This document shows positions 1-8,712 of a stretch of DNA of 64,000 nucleotides, piece after piece. Source of the DNA: QHXQ01 sp963788965 (lineage in GTDB: Bacteria > Acidobacteriota > Blastocatellia > Pyrinomonadales > Pyrinomonadaceae); NCBI GenBank assembly GCA_963788965.1, contig CAWBIK010000005.1, positions 744,001 through 808,000 of the forward strand, in the 5' to 3' direction. The notes beneath the pieces were generated by a model. It was not told the DNA's origin, searched no databases, and worked only from the letters and a program-made list of their open reading frames with translations. Position 1 is the first letter of the stretch, and every line of letters starts with the position of its first letter. The position numbers and the translations under genes were made by a program.

Positions 1-1
1 C

Positions 2-400
2 GAGAAGTATCATGCTCATGGCTTCGACGTGATCGCGGTCAGCGAGTACGGCACGCCGTCGGATCAGCAGATGTACTTTCACGACCATGTTGTGCCTTAT
101 ACGGTCGTCGTCGAATCAGACGCGCGCGATGCCCGCGACAAGACAACACATTATAGTTATCGCCAACTGAGCGGCGACACGCGCAAGTGGGGTTCGCCTT
201 ACAACGTCTTCCTCGTGCCCAAGAAGCTCAAGCGCGAGGGCGACTTGTTGACCGAAAAGGCTTGGGTCGTCAACGGCGAATTGATCGAAACCGAGGCCGA
301 ACAGTTCATCCGCGACCAACTGAAGCTGAAAGCGCAAGACGCGCCCGCGTTCACCCCCGCGCCGACACCCACACCAACGCAGACGCCGAAGCAGCCTTAG
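2..400 (+). CDS. Partial hypothetical protein (C-terminal part)
   Basis: The frame is open from the window edge (GAG codon at 2) to the TAG at 398-400, so the N-terminus lies outside the window. I recognise no domain in the 132 visible residues. The body is hydrophilic with mixed secondary structure, has no membrane segment, and ends in a low-complexity tail (PAPTPTPTQTPKQP). Such Pro/Thr tails are common in exported proteins of this group, but no export signal is visible because the start is missing. A relic of another gene begins within two bases of the stop codon, which suggests that a deletion joined the two. Confidence 0.6.
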   Translation, partial: EKYHAHGFDVIAVSEYGTPSDQQMYFHDHVVPYTVVVESDARDARDKTTHYSYRQLSGDTRKWGSPYNVFLVPKKLKREGDLLTEKAWVVNGELIETEAEQFIRDQLKLKAQDAPAFTPAPTPTPTQTPKQP

Positions 401-401
401 C

Positions 402-696
402 CCGCTCGGCGGCGTCCGCTCGATCTCGGCCAACGGCTACATTTCTTCCACTAGTTCGCTCTTTTACGCGCACACGCTGGTGGCGAAGACAGACGGCACG
501 GCTTTGGCTTGGGGTTACAACGCCTTCGGGCAGTTGGGCGACAGCACGCAGACGATATCTGCGCCGCGACCCGGAAGCGGGCGGTTATCAAGCGTGACTC
601 GATTATCTGAACGCGCACCCGACGGACTATCGCACGATGGTCAGCGGCTTCGTCAACTCGATTGAGTACAAGTTGCGCTTCGGGCGCGAGCAGTAA
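402..696 (+). pseudogene. Relic of an RCC1-repeat / DUF4214 protein
   Basis: Two protein fragments lie in different frames. From 402 to about 552 the translation contains an RCC1-type repeat (HTLVAKTDGTALAWGYNAFG, then QLGDST). From about 553 to 696 another frame reads as the C-terminal end of a DUF4214 domain (YLRRDPEAGGYQA, stop, LDYLNAHPTDYRTMV), ending at TAA 694-696. The TGA at 595-597 sits where this family usually has Trp, so a TGG to TGA change is likely. No start codon or signal peptide remains. Such domains occur at the ends of long exported acidobacterial proteins; here only the last part survives, joined out of frame. Confidence 0.7.
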
Positions 697-715
697 AGTT
701 CGCGGTAAATGAACG

Positions 716-752
716 AGGGCGACACGCATCGCAACGTGTGTCGCCCTTGTTG
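716..752 (+). terminator. Intrinsic terminator after the RCC1/DUF4214 relic
   Basis: An 11-13 bp GC-rich stem (AGGGCGACACG at 716-726 with CGTGTGTCGCCCT at 735-747, one G-U pair) is followed by TTGTTGT. It lies 20 bp past the relic's stop codon and probably ended the ancestral transcript. It also separates the relic from the convergent DUF6600 gene. Confidence 0.6.
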
Positions 753-771
753 TCTGTGCTGCTAAGCAGCG

Positions 772-2913
772 TTAGCGCGGTGGGTCTTTGCGTGACTTCG
801 CGGGCGAGTCGCGTTCAGGCGACGGATCAGATCGTTTCTCCTCACGCGGTGGCGGCGGCGACTCGCGGCGTTCCTCGCGTGGCGGCGGCGCTTCATGGCG
901 CTCCTCACGTTGGGGCGGCGGGTCGTGGCGTTCTTCGCGCGGTGGCGGCGCGGGGCGTTCGTACTTGGGTTCGGGCCGTTCGTACTTAGGCTCCGGTCGT
1001 TCGTAGCGCGGTTCGGGCCGCTCCACCTTCGGCTCGACGCGTTCGCGCTTCGGTTCAGGCCGCTCATACTTCGGTTCGGGCCGTTCGTACTTCGGCGCGG
1101 TGCGCTCGACGGGCGCGGGCTGCGCTTGGTTGCCGCTGTCGCCGTTGTCGTTCGTGCGTTCGACGGGCCGCTTCGACTCGGAGTTTTTATTGAAGCCGGG
1201 GTCGCGCGGGCGCGTGTCGTCGTCGCCGGTGCGTGTGGACTTGGGCGGGCGCGTCAACTTCGGCTCGCCTGTGTCGCTGGTCACGTCCGTCTTGGGCATG
1301 CGGCCGGGGAATGGCCGCGTGACCGCGCCGGTCGGGCGTGCGTCCGTGTTGTCGGTCGCGCCGCTCGTCGCATCAGTTGTGCCCACGCGCGGCGTGCGGT
1401 TCTTGAAGATGCGCTCGTTCTTGAGTTCCGCGTCGAGCGACTTGCCGGGAACGCGCACCGCCGCGCCGGTCTGCCGCTCAGGCAAGCGACGATTCGGATC
1501 AGACGGGTGCGACTTCACGTCCGCACCGATGCGCGGGCGGGCCGCGATTGCGCCATTGCTGTTACTACTATTGCCCGTGCCAACGGACGCGTCGTCGTTC
1601 GGTTTGATCGGCAAACGACCGCGCAAGGGTTCTTTCTTGACCGCATCGAGCGCAAGCGTGGTCGGGGCGGAACGTGGCCGCGCTTTCATCATGCCGAACT
1701 CGCGTGCGGGCAGACTGCTGACCGCGCGTTGATAGATGGCCCGATCAAGCGGCGGCTCGTTGACGCCTGCGCTGTTGCCCAACAACTTCACGCGGTCACG
1801 ATCACGATTGCCGTATGAGCGCGAGTGCGGATCGTGTTGGCGATAGCCGAGCGGATACCAACAGACATCGTTGTTGTTGGAGAAGACAAACGCGACGAGC
1901 GCGGGTCGCCACCAACTGCGACGGTTGTAGTTGTAGTAGCCGCGCGGGGCCCAGCACCAGTAGTTTTCATGATAGACCCAGCGCCCGTAGTGATACGGGG
2001 CCCAGCCCCACGGCTCGTCGCCCACCCACGTCCAGCCGTAAGGCGGAAACCAAACCCAGTGCCCGTAGCGATACGGAGCCCAGTCGTAATAGTTGTTGAT
2101 GATGGTCGTGCGCGGTCGCCAGACGTAACCGTAGTCGCGCGTCGAAACCCAATCGCCGTAGAGGTCGAGTTCTTCCGCGCCCCAGATGGAGTCGTCGTAA
2201 TAGCGGTCGCGGTTGTCGTAGCGCAGACGCTCGGCGAGATAACGTTCGCGGTCGTCGTTCCAGCGATCCCAATTATCGAAATCGCGCGCGGCGGTGAAAC
2301 TCCAATCGCCTTCGCCGCTGGCGTCGTAGACGAGTTCGGCCGTGCGGTTGTCGCGCAAGGTGAAGCCGGACGTGTCTGAGTAGATGCGTGCGCGCGCGCC
2401 GTTGCGGGCGGTGACGCGCACGTTGCCGTTCTGCGCCACGTCCAAGCGATAGAGGCCGCGTTCTTCGGCGGCGATGGTCGTCTTGGGCGCGTCGATCTCG
2501 AAGTACTCGGTGTCGGGCGCGAAGCGCGCGAGGCGCAAAGTGGCCGTGCCTTCGGGCAGACTCAGGGCGATGCCTTCGGCGCGCAAACTAACGATGTCGA
2601 GCGTCGTGTATTCGCCGAGACGGACGAAGTTGCGCGCGTCGATCTGTAGCTCGGCGTGTGCGCCCGCGCCGGTGGCGATGCGGTCGCCTTCGACGAGCGG
2701 GAAGTTCAACGTGGCGTGTTCCCACTTGCGACTGCCGGCGCGTTGCAAACTCACGTCGCCGCTCAGCAAACTGATGCGTGCGACGCGGGCCGTCTCGTCA
2801 TAGTCGGAGTCATAACGCGTGTCGTCTGTGGCTGCAAACGCGGTCGTGGCGGCGAGGGCGAGCAGCAGTGTGGCGAGCAAGAGAGTTCGGACTGTGCTGG
2901 TGTTGTAGCGCAT
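772..2913 (-). CDS. Exported FecR-like / DUF6600 protein with repetitive charged tail
   Basis: The ATG at 2911-2913 is preceded by AAGGAG at good spacing and begins a signal peptide (TLLLATLLLALAATTAFA); an upstream in-frame extension has neither. The 713-residue product has a FecR-like beta region after about residue 40 (GDVSLQRAGSRKWEHA, then GDRIATGAGAHAEL). It is followed by the Trp/Tyr-rich DUF6600 block (about 215-310) with repeated motifs such as GHWVWFPPYGWTWVGDEPWG. The C-terminal third is disordered and ends in repeats of YERPEPK followed by PPPREER blocks. The role is unknown. FecR-like parts usually act in surface sensing or glycan contact, and this protein is probably periplasmic or outer-membrane attached. 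It is transcribed away from the long 5' intergenic region. Confidence 0.75.
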   Translation of the reverse strand: MRYNTSTVRTLLLATLLLALAATTAFAATDDTRYDSDYDETARVARISLLSGDVSLQRAGSRKWEHATLNFPLVEGDRIATGAGAHAELQIDARNFVRLGEYTTLDIVSLRAEGIALSLPEGTATLRLARFAPDTEYFEIDAPKTTIAAEERGLYRLDVAQNGNVRVTARNGARARIYSDTSGFTLRDNRTAELVYDASGEGDWSFTAARDFDNWDRWNDDRERYLAERLRYDNRDRYYDDSIWGAEELDLYGDWVSTRDYGYVWRPRTTIINNYYDWAPYRYGHWVWFPPYGWTWVGDEPWGWAPYHYGRWVYHENYWCWAPRGYYNYNRRSWWRPALVAFVFSNNNDVCWYPLGYRQHDPHSRSYGNRDRDRVKLLGNSAGVNEPPLDRAIYQRAVSSLPAREFGMMKARPRSAPTTLALDAVKKEPLRGRLPIKPNDDASVGTGNSSNSNGAIAARPRIGADVKSHPSDPNRRLPERQTGAAVRVPGKSLDAELKNERIFKNRTPRVGTTDATSGATDNTDARPTGAVTRPFPGRMPKTDVTSDTGEPKLTRPPKSTRTGDDDTRPRDPGFNKNSESKRPVERTNDNGDSGNQAQPAPVERTAPKYERPEPKYERPEPKRERVEPKVERPEPRYERPEPKYERPEPKYERPAPPPREERHDPPPQREERHEAPPPREERRESPPPPREEKRSDPSPERDSPAKSRKDPPR

Positions 2914-3301
2914 AGCTACGCTCCTTTTCCTAACTGGCCGGAGAGATCGATTTGCTTCGCTCGGCGACGCGCCGCGGCCGGGACCTATCGAAAGGCGAGA
3001 ACAACCATGTGCCCGGTGTTGACACGCACCAGCGAGGGGCTTTTGCAATTGCTGCTCGACGCAAGAGCAAAGCCCGTGCCTAGCGCCGGCCCTAGAGAAG
3101 ACGTGCCAGCTTGCCACAGCGTTTCGCCGCGAAATCCTTAACGGATAAAAATGGTGCTATCCGAGATGGTGCAAGGCCGGCACTATATCGTGTGACTGAG
3201 CCATAATTCCAGCCGCAACGTTTATGCACGCCTAACGTGCCACTCGAACTGCGCCCGCACCGTTTCTCAACCCGCGCGGGGAGGCTCGGACTGAAGGCGA
3301 G

Positions 3302-3329
3302 ACGCCCCGGAATGAATCGGGGGCGTTTC
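3302..3329 (+). terminator. Weak terminator-like hairpin
   Basis: A 7-bp stem (ACGCCCC at 3302-3308 with GGGGCGT at 3320-3326) is followed by a short T-run. No gene on the plus strand leads into it, so its role is unclear. Confidence 0.3.
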
Positions 3330-3769
3330 TGATTCAGTTGGGGCGGTCAATTTGCGCCCGCGTGTCGGTCGCTTACAGCCGCGAAAAATATTTTTTGGCG
3401 CACGTAAGTATGACAAACAGTGGGGTTATGATCAGAAGTTAATGGCTGATGTGGCGGCGGCTCAAGTTTTCCTCAAGGGGCGTGGGCGATGATGTACGCG
3501 TTGGTGGGTGGGGTCGCTTAAAGATAGCTTGGGATGCTCCGGCGTAAACGGAGATTCAGGGGGCAGCATCCCGTGCGAAAGTCTTCTGCCTGTGGGCCGC
3601 CAATCGGGGAGGTAGCCAGTGGGCAGAGACGCGAAGGTCGAGTTGGCACATCTCTCGTCGCGCGCCTCGCCGCGCAATGACCTGAGACGCACAGTGCGCG
3701 CCTGCTCGTGTCGCTGCGCTTCATAATGCGCGTCAGTCTTAGGGGTGAAAGGGCAGCGCACCTTCGCAT

Positions 3770-3814
3770 TGTTGACCGCCGGATGTTGGGGGACATCCGG
3801 CGGTCAACATTTTT
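3770..3814 (+). terminator. Strong 17-bp hairpin plus T5 upstream of the BlaI gene
   Basis: TGTTGACCGCCGGATGT (3770-3786) pairs perfectly with ACATCCGGCGGTCAACA (3793-3809) around a TGGGGG loop, followed directly by TTTTT. It has the form of an intrinsic terminator for plus-strand transcription, yet no gene precedes it on that strand for over 800 bp. It may end a small RNA, or shield the downstream promoter from read-through. As a DNA dyad it could also be an operator, though it lies about 35 bp upstream of the -35 box. Confidence 0.7.
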
Positions 3815-3844
3815 CCGGCCAGCAGCATTTTTTCGCCCCGCGCA

Positions 3845-3874
3845 TTGACGGCACAGCACACTTCAAACTATAAC
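3845..3874 (+). promoter_or_regulatory. Sigma70-type promoter of the BlaI/M56 operon
   Basis: TTGACG (3845-3850), an 18-base spacer and TATAAC (3869-3874) form a near-consensus promoter. Transcription should start around 3880-3882, only a few bases before the ATG at 3886, and no Shine-Dalgarno sequence is present. The message may be nearly leaderless, or translation may start at the ATG at 3940. No classical BlaI operator (TACA-N-TGTA dyad) was seen across it. Confidence 0.65.
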
Positions 3875-3885
3875 TTGCAACCGCC

Positions 3886-4353
3886 ATGAGAATGCCAGCC
3901 TTTCGCCTGTTCGGTTTTCAACGCCCGTCCGATGTAGTGATGCCCGCGCTCGGTAAACTAGAGCGCGCCGTGATGCAGTTTGCATGGCGGCGCGGCGAGT
4001 TGAGTGTGCGCGATGTGCATGACGAGTTCGGCGGCCGGATCGCATATACCACGCTGATGACCACGCTCGACCGGCTCTATAAAAAAGAGTTGCTCGACCG
4101 GCGCAAAGACGGGCGCGCGTTTGTCTACGTGCCGCGCGTCTCGCCCGAAGAGTTCGAGCGCGGCATCGCTGCCGATGTGCTCGATGCGCTGCTTGGGCGC
4201 AACGGCGAGCAGTCGGCCGAACCGATGCTCGCCTGCATCGTGGATGCCGTCAGCGAGCATGACCGCGAGTTGTTGGACGAACTCGAACGCCTCGTCAAAG
4301 AGAAGCGCAAGCAACTGCGGCGCACGTCCCCGACCAAACGCGACGAGGACTAA
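3886..4353 (+). CDS. BlaI/MecI/CopY-family transcriptional repressor
   Basis: The 155-residue product carries the family's winged helix (MPALGKLERAVMQFAWRRGE, then LSVRDVHDEF and AYTTLMTTLDRLYKKELLDR) and a helical C-terminal dimerisation region. Known members repress beta-lactamase, metal or envelope-stress genes as dimers and are inactivated by cleavage by a partner membrane protease. The partner here is the M56 protease gene starting 6 bp downstream. The first 18 residues precede the usual family start, so the ATG at 3940 is an alternative start. The gene has its own promoter and is probably autoregulated. Confidence 0.85.
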   Translation: MRMPAFRLFGFQRPSDVVMPALGKLERAVMQFAWRRGELSVRDVHDEFGGRIAYTTLMTTLDRLYKKELLDRRKDGRAFVYVPRVSPEEFERGIAADVLDALLGRNGEQSAEPMLACIVDAVSEHDRELLDELERLVKEKRKQLRRTSPTKRDED

Positions 4354-4359
4354 AAGATC

Positions 4360-5377
4360 ATGTATCACCTGCTCGGTTTATGCCTCGCGCTCGCGGCCCT
4401 GTTGACCGTGAACGCGTTGACCGCGCTTGCGGTGGCGAGCGTGTGGCGCATCTGGCTTAAGCAGCGCACCAACGATTGGACGGCCGCCACCCGCGCGCAA
4501 CTGCTGTTCGCCCTGCGCGTCAGCCCGTGCGCGCTCGCGTTGTTATTCGTCGCCGCGCTCGTCGTGCCCGCCTACCTGCGGCACGAACCGGAGGCAAGCG
4601 CCGAAGTGGTCAGCTTGAAGTTGGCCGCGTTTGGCCTTACTGGCGATTGCCGGTCTTGTCTTGGCCGCGTGGCGCGGGCTGGCCGCTTGGCTGACGACGC
4701 GCCGGCTCGTCGCCGACTGGCTCGCGCACGCCGAGCCTGTGCATCTGCCCGGCATAGACGTGCCCGCGTATCGCGTCGCGCATCCGTTCCCCGTCATCGC
4801 GGTCGTCGGCCTCTTGCGCCCGCGCCTGTTCATCGCGCACCAACTGTTCGACGCGCTTGACGAAGCTGAACTACTAGCCGCGCTCGCACACGAACGCGGC
4901 CACCTCGCAGCGCGCGACAACCTGAAACGCGCCATCTTGCGCGCCTGCCGCGACGTGCTGACCATCTGCCCGGCCGGGCGCACGCTCGACCGCGCTTGGT
5001 CGGAGAGCGCCGAAGGCGCGGCCGACGAACACGCCGCTTGCGATAGCGCCGACACGGGCGCGGCCCTCGATCTCGCCGCCGCCCTCGTCAAGATCGCGCG
5101 CCTCGTGCCACAGGGCGCGCGCCCCACGATGCCGGCCGGCGCGTACCTGATTAGCGAACTGGCCGACGGCAGCATCGCGTGGCGTGTGCGCCGACTGACG
5201 CAACTGGCCGACGGCCGGATCGCCCCGCGACCCGCACGCGTCTATGCCTACGGCGAGTGGCTCTGGGCCGGCGCGTCTATGCTGCTGCTGACGTTGAGCC
5301 TACTCGCGGCCACAGACGCGCGCATACTCGCCACCACGCACACGGCGCTCGAATACGTCGTCAGCGCGCTCAGATAG
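4360..5377 (+). CDS. M56-family membrane metalloprotease (frameshifted)
   Basis: Two frames together give one M56 (BlaR1-type) protease. The first (4360 to about 4620) holds two hydrophobic helices. The second (about 4625-5377) starts inside another helix (ALLAIAGLVLAAW) and contains the zinc motif HERGH in AALAHERGHLAARDN, plus a last helix near the C-terminus. One extra base around 4612-4632 breaks the frame. In known pairs this protease senses a signal and triggers cleavage of the BlaI-type repressor encoded just upstream. It lacks the C-terminal penicillin-binding sensor domain of BlaR1, so the signal is probably not a beta-lactam. The frameshift may be a sequence error. Confidence 0.8.
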
Positions 5378-5827
5378 CTCAAAGATTCAGGTGCATCAAG
5401 CGCGCAATCGTGCGGCTTAAACATGCATTTGCCTGTGCGCGCGATAAAACTTTTCTTAAATAAAAACGAATACTGGTAGTAGCTTCAACGCACGTGTAAG
5501 CTGCGGGGCAAGTGAGCTAGAGTCCGCGTCGATGCAGTGCTGCTGCGGCATGAATCTCCTTTCAGCAGCGACTGCGCCGGAACCGGCGCGCGATTCACGG
5601 GCTTAGGCCGGCACGCACTCCGAGACGTGCCGGCCTTAAATTTTCTGCCGCCGCCGCAACTCAAAGTCAACCTAAACCCCCCGCCGATGAACTACGGCCG
5701 CTGGTAGTAGTTCGCCCCCCCGCTTAACTTGAACGTTCAATCACTAGGCTCAGAGGGCCGCTGCAACCACGGCTCAAAGGGCTACCGCAACCAAACAACT
5801 TTCCAGCAAACAACAGGATTCAGAGCT
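5378..5827. other. Intergenic region upstream of the TonB receptor
   Basis: 450 bp without a supported gene. It has an AT-rich patch (5446-5475), the 10-mer CTGGTAGTAG twice (5473-5482 and 5701-5710), and an 11-bp hairpin (AGGCCGGCACG at 5605-5615 with CGTGCCGGCCT at 5626-5636) followed by TAAATTTTC. The hairpin could end transcription from the M56 gene. An open extension of the TonB frame to 5729 is low-complexity and lacks a signal peptide, so I treat it as leader. Confidence 0.45.
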
Positions 5828-8620
5828 ATGAAAACCTCCTCAATCTTAACCACGAGAGCCATCCCGATCTTAACACTCGGACTGGCCATCATGCTTTCGT
5901 GCGTTGCGCCGCTGGCGCACGCACAACAATCCGGGCGCGGCCAGATCGCCGGTCGTGTCACCGATACGGCGGGCGCGGCCGTCGAGCGCGCCCGCGTCTA
6001 TCTCGTCAGCACGCAGCAGTTCGTCGCGCAATCGGTCGAGACGAACGCGGACGGGCGCTTCCAATTTGCAGACGTGCCGAGCGGCTCTTACGAAGTGCGC
6101 GTCACGCACCGCGACTTTGCCAATCGGCGCGTCGCCGCGCGCGTCGCCGAAGGCGCGACCGCCGACGTGCAGGTCATGCTTGAAGTCAATCCGCTCTCCG
6201 AGCAAGTGACGGTGACGGCCGAGCGCGGGCAGGTGGCCCATAAGGATCGCGTCGCGCAGGCGGTCAACATCGTCAGCGAAGATGGCATCATGCAACGCAC
6301 GACGGCCGTGCTCGCGCAGGTCGCGGACGAAGAACCGGGCCTCTCCTTGCAACGCACGAGCACGAACATGGGCGGCATCTTCGTGCGCGGTTTGACGGGC
6401 ACGAAGGTCGCGGTCTATGTGGACGATGTGCGTTACACCACGTCCGCGATGCGCGGCGGCGTCAGCACGTTCTTCAACTTGAACGAGCCGAGTTCGTTGC
6501 GCGCGGTCGAAGTGCTGCGCGGGCCGAACAGCGCGCAGTACGGGTCGGACTCCATCGGCGGCACGGTGCATCTGATCACGCGCGTGCCCGGCTTCGGCGG
6601 CGACAAACCGGAGACGCACGGCGAGTTCAACACCTTCTTCACCGCCGCCGATCTCTCCTTCGGCGGCAACTCGCTGCTCACATATGGCACGCGACGCATG
6701 GGCGTACTGGCGAACATCGCTGCGCGCCGCGTCAACAACCTGCGCCCCGCTGGCGGCGTCGATCTGCACTCGTCCATCCAACGTTTCTTAGGCTTGCGTT
6801 CCGACATCCTCGGCTCGCGTTTGACCGATACTGCGTTCACGCAATACGGCGGCACGTTCCACTTCAACTACGCGCCCGAAAACGATCAGCAAATCGTCTT
6901 TCATTACCAGCGCAGCCAACAGGACGGCGGCAAACGTTACGATCAGACGTTAGGCGGCGACGGCGGCTTGATCGCCGACCTGCGCAACCTGATGCTCGAC
7001 TTCGGTTACTTGCGTTATCTCAAACAGGGCGTCGGTTTCTTCGACAACGGTTCATTCACCGCGTCTTACAACACGCAGCGCGAGGAACGCGTTAATCAGG
7101 GCGGGCGCGGCAATCCGTTCGCCGCGATCACGCACCAGAAGGAGCGCACCAAGTCGTTCGGCCTCACGGGCTATCTCGACAAACAACTGGGCGGCACGAA
7201 CACGCTGCTGCTCGGCGCGGACTTCTACCGCGAGACTATCGACGCGCCCGCTTACACTTTCGATCCGGTGACGAACCGCGACGTGCTCTCGCGCCCGCGC
7301 GTGCCGAGTGGTTCGCGCTACATCACGGCCGGCGCGTACATACAGGACGTGGCCGATCTCGCCAACGGGCGACTGCGCTTAAGCGGAGCGTTGCGCTACA
7401 ACGTCGCCTCTTATCGTTCGCGCGCCGCCAACGCGCCTGTCATCGGCGGTCGCCCGCTGTGGCCCGACGACAGTTTGCGTGCCTCGGACTTTTCAGGTCG
7501 CTTCGGCTTCGTTGGTCGCGTCACGGACGGCCTCAACTTAGTCTTCAACTACAGTCGCGGCTTCCGTGCGCCGTCGATCACAGACCTCGGCACGCTCGGC
7601 CTCGTCGGCAACGGCTTCGAGGCCGACGCCCGCACCGCCGTCGGCTTTGGCGGCCTGATCGGCACGACCGCCGACGCGACCGCTGTTTCATCCGGTCAAC
7701 CCGTGCGCGTCTTGCGCTCGGAGACGAGCAACAGCTTCGACGGCGGCATACGCTACCGGCGGCATAACTTCGACACCGACCTGACCGTGTTCCTCAACGA
7801 CGTAGGCAACGCCATCTCGCAGCAGACGCTCATCCTGCCGCAAGGCGCGACGGGGCAGTTCCTCGGCAGCGAGCAGATCATCCGGCAAGACCCGACGACC
7901 GGCGCGGTCTTCGTCGCGCTCTCGACCAGCCCCGTGCTCGTGCGCGCCAACTTCGCCCAAGCGCGCATCTACGGCCTTGAATACGAGTTGAACTATCGCT
8001 TCACGCGCAACTGGCTGTTCGGCGGCAACTTCACGATGATTCGCGCCTACGACCGCGCGACGGGGCTGCCACCCAACATCGAAGGCGGCACGCCGCCCGC
8101 CGCCGGCTTCCTGCGCCTGCGCTACGAACCGACCGGCTCGCGTTACTTCGTCGAAGCCTATTCGACCTTGGCCGATAGACAGAACCGTCTGTCCACGCTC
8201 GACCTCGGCGACCGGCGCACGGGCGCGGCCCGTTCGCGCAACGACATACGCGACTTCTTCCGGCGCGGCGCGTGCATCCGCGGCCTCGTCAACCCCGGCC
8301 CCGACGGCATCTGCGCCACGAACAACGAGACGATCCTGACGCCGACCGGCGAGACGCTCTTGCAAGTACAGAATCGTCTGCTCCCCATCGGCGCAGTTAT
8401 CAACGGCGTGCGCGTCGTCAACGACGGCACGACCGTGCCGCTATTCCCGTACCTGCCCGGTTACGGACTGTTCAACGTGCGCGGCGGCTTCCGCTTCGGC
8501 GAAGGCTCGCACGTCTCGATTGACTTCGAGAACATCTTCGATCACAACTACCGCGGCCCAAGTTGGGGCGTGGACGGCCCCGGCCGCAGCGTCACCGCGC
8601 GCTATCAATACCGCTTCTAA
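5828..8620 (+). CDS. TonB-dependent outer-membrane receptor with carboxypeptidase-regulatory-like domain
   Basis: The ATG at 5828 begins a signal peptide (residues 1-33, ending PLAHAQ). The 930-residue protein then has a carboxypeptidase-regulatory-like beta-sandwich (about 35-120, GRVTDTAGAAVERARVYLVS), a TonB plug (about 130-260, with EVLRGPNSAQYGSDSIGGTV) and a 22-strand-type barrel ending in the aromatic residues QYRF. Such receptors import large or scarce ligands (siderophores, cobalamin, glycans, peptides) with energy from TonB-ExbBD; the substrate cannot be read from the sequence. No transport partner lies next to it. It is followed by its own terminator. Confidence 0.9.
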   Translation: MKTSSILTTRAIPILTLGLAIMLSCVAPLAHAQQSGRGQIAGRVTDTAGAAVERARVYLVSTQQFVAQSVETNADGRFQFADVPSGSYEVRVTHRDFANRRVAARVAEGATADVQVMLEVNPLSEQVTVTAERGQVAHKDRVAQAVNIVSEDGIMQRTTAVLAQVADEEPGLSLQRTSTNMGGIFVRGLTGTKVAVYVDDVRYTTSAMRGGVSTFFNLNEPSSLRAVEVLRGPNSAQYGSDSIGGTVHLITRVPGFGGDKPETHGEFNTFFTAADLSFGGNSLLTYGTRRMGVLANIAARRVNNLRPAGGVDLHSSIQRFLGLRSDILGSRLTDTAFTQYGGTFHFNYAPENDQQIVFHYQRSQQDGGKRYDQTLGGDGGLIADLRNLMLDFGYLRYLKQGVGFFDNGSFTASYNTQREERVNQGGRGNPFAAITHQKERTKSFGLTGYLDKQLGGTNTLLLGADFYRETIDAPAYTFDPVTNRDVLSRPRVPSGSRYITAGAYIQDVADLANGRLRLSGALRYNVASYRSRAANAPVIGGRPLWPDDSLRASDFSGRFGFVGRVTDGLNLVFNYSRGFRAPSITDLGTLGLVGNGFEADARTAVGFGGLIGTTADATAVSSGQPVRVLRSETSNSFDGGIRYRRHNFDTDLTVFLNDVGNAISQQTLILPQGATGQFLGSEQIIRQDPTTGAVFVALSTSPVLVRANFAQARIYGLEYELNYRFTRNWLFGGNFTMIRAYDRATGLPPNIEGGTPPAAGFLRLRYEPTGSRYFVEAYSTLADRQNRLSTLDLGDRRTGAARSRNDIRDFFRRGACIRGLVNPGPDGICATNNETILTPTGETLLQVQNRLLPIGAVINGVRVVNDGTTVPLFPYLPGYGLFNVRGGFRFGEGSHVSIDFENIFDHNYRGPSWGVDGPGRSVTARYQYRF

Positions 8621-8656
8621 ACAAGCGGCGCGTGTCGCACGCTTAGACCAAACACG

Positions 8657-8696
8657 ACGGGCGCAAGGATCGACTTCCTTGCGCCCGTTATGTTTT
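8657..8696 (+). terminator. Terminator of the TonB receptor gene
   Basis: A perfect 13-bp stem (ACGGGCGCAAGGA at 8657-8669 with TCCTTGCGCCCGT at 8676-8688), a 6-base loop and TATGTTTT follow. It lies between the convergent TonB and topoisomerase genes. Confidence 0.75.
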
Positions 8697-8712
8697 AAGT
8701 CCCGATGCGTCG

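Larger units (their letters stand above)
2914..3885. other. Long divergent intergenic region, no supported gene
   Basis: About 970 bp separate the DUF6600 gene from the BlaI-type regulator. Open frames in it are arginine-rich or otherwise unlike proteins and have no ribosome site. The region holds a weak hairpin (3302-3326), an AT-rich patch near 3386-3396, a very strong hairpin with a T-run (3770-3814) and a promoter (3845-3874). The stretch 3440-3770 is GC-rich and could be folded, but I matched it to no known RNA family. A non-coding transcript ending at the strong hairpin is possible. Confidence 0.5.

Noticed and set aside
895..1818. Long open frames on the plus strand opposite the DUF6600 gene
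   Set aside because: They lie opposite a well-supported gene, are Arg/Val-rich, and have no ribosome site or known domain. They are by-products of high GC.
2914..3885. Riboswitch or RNase P RNA in the long intergenic region
   Set aside because: I looked for cobalamin, TPP and RNase P core motifs on both strands. Only short chance matches were found (for example GAGGAAAACTTGAG near 3460 on the minus strand).
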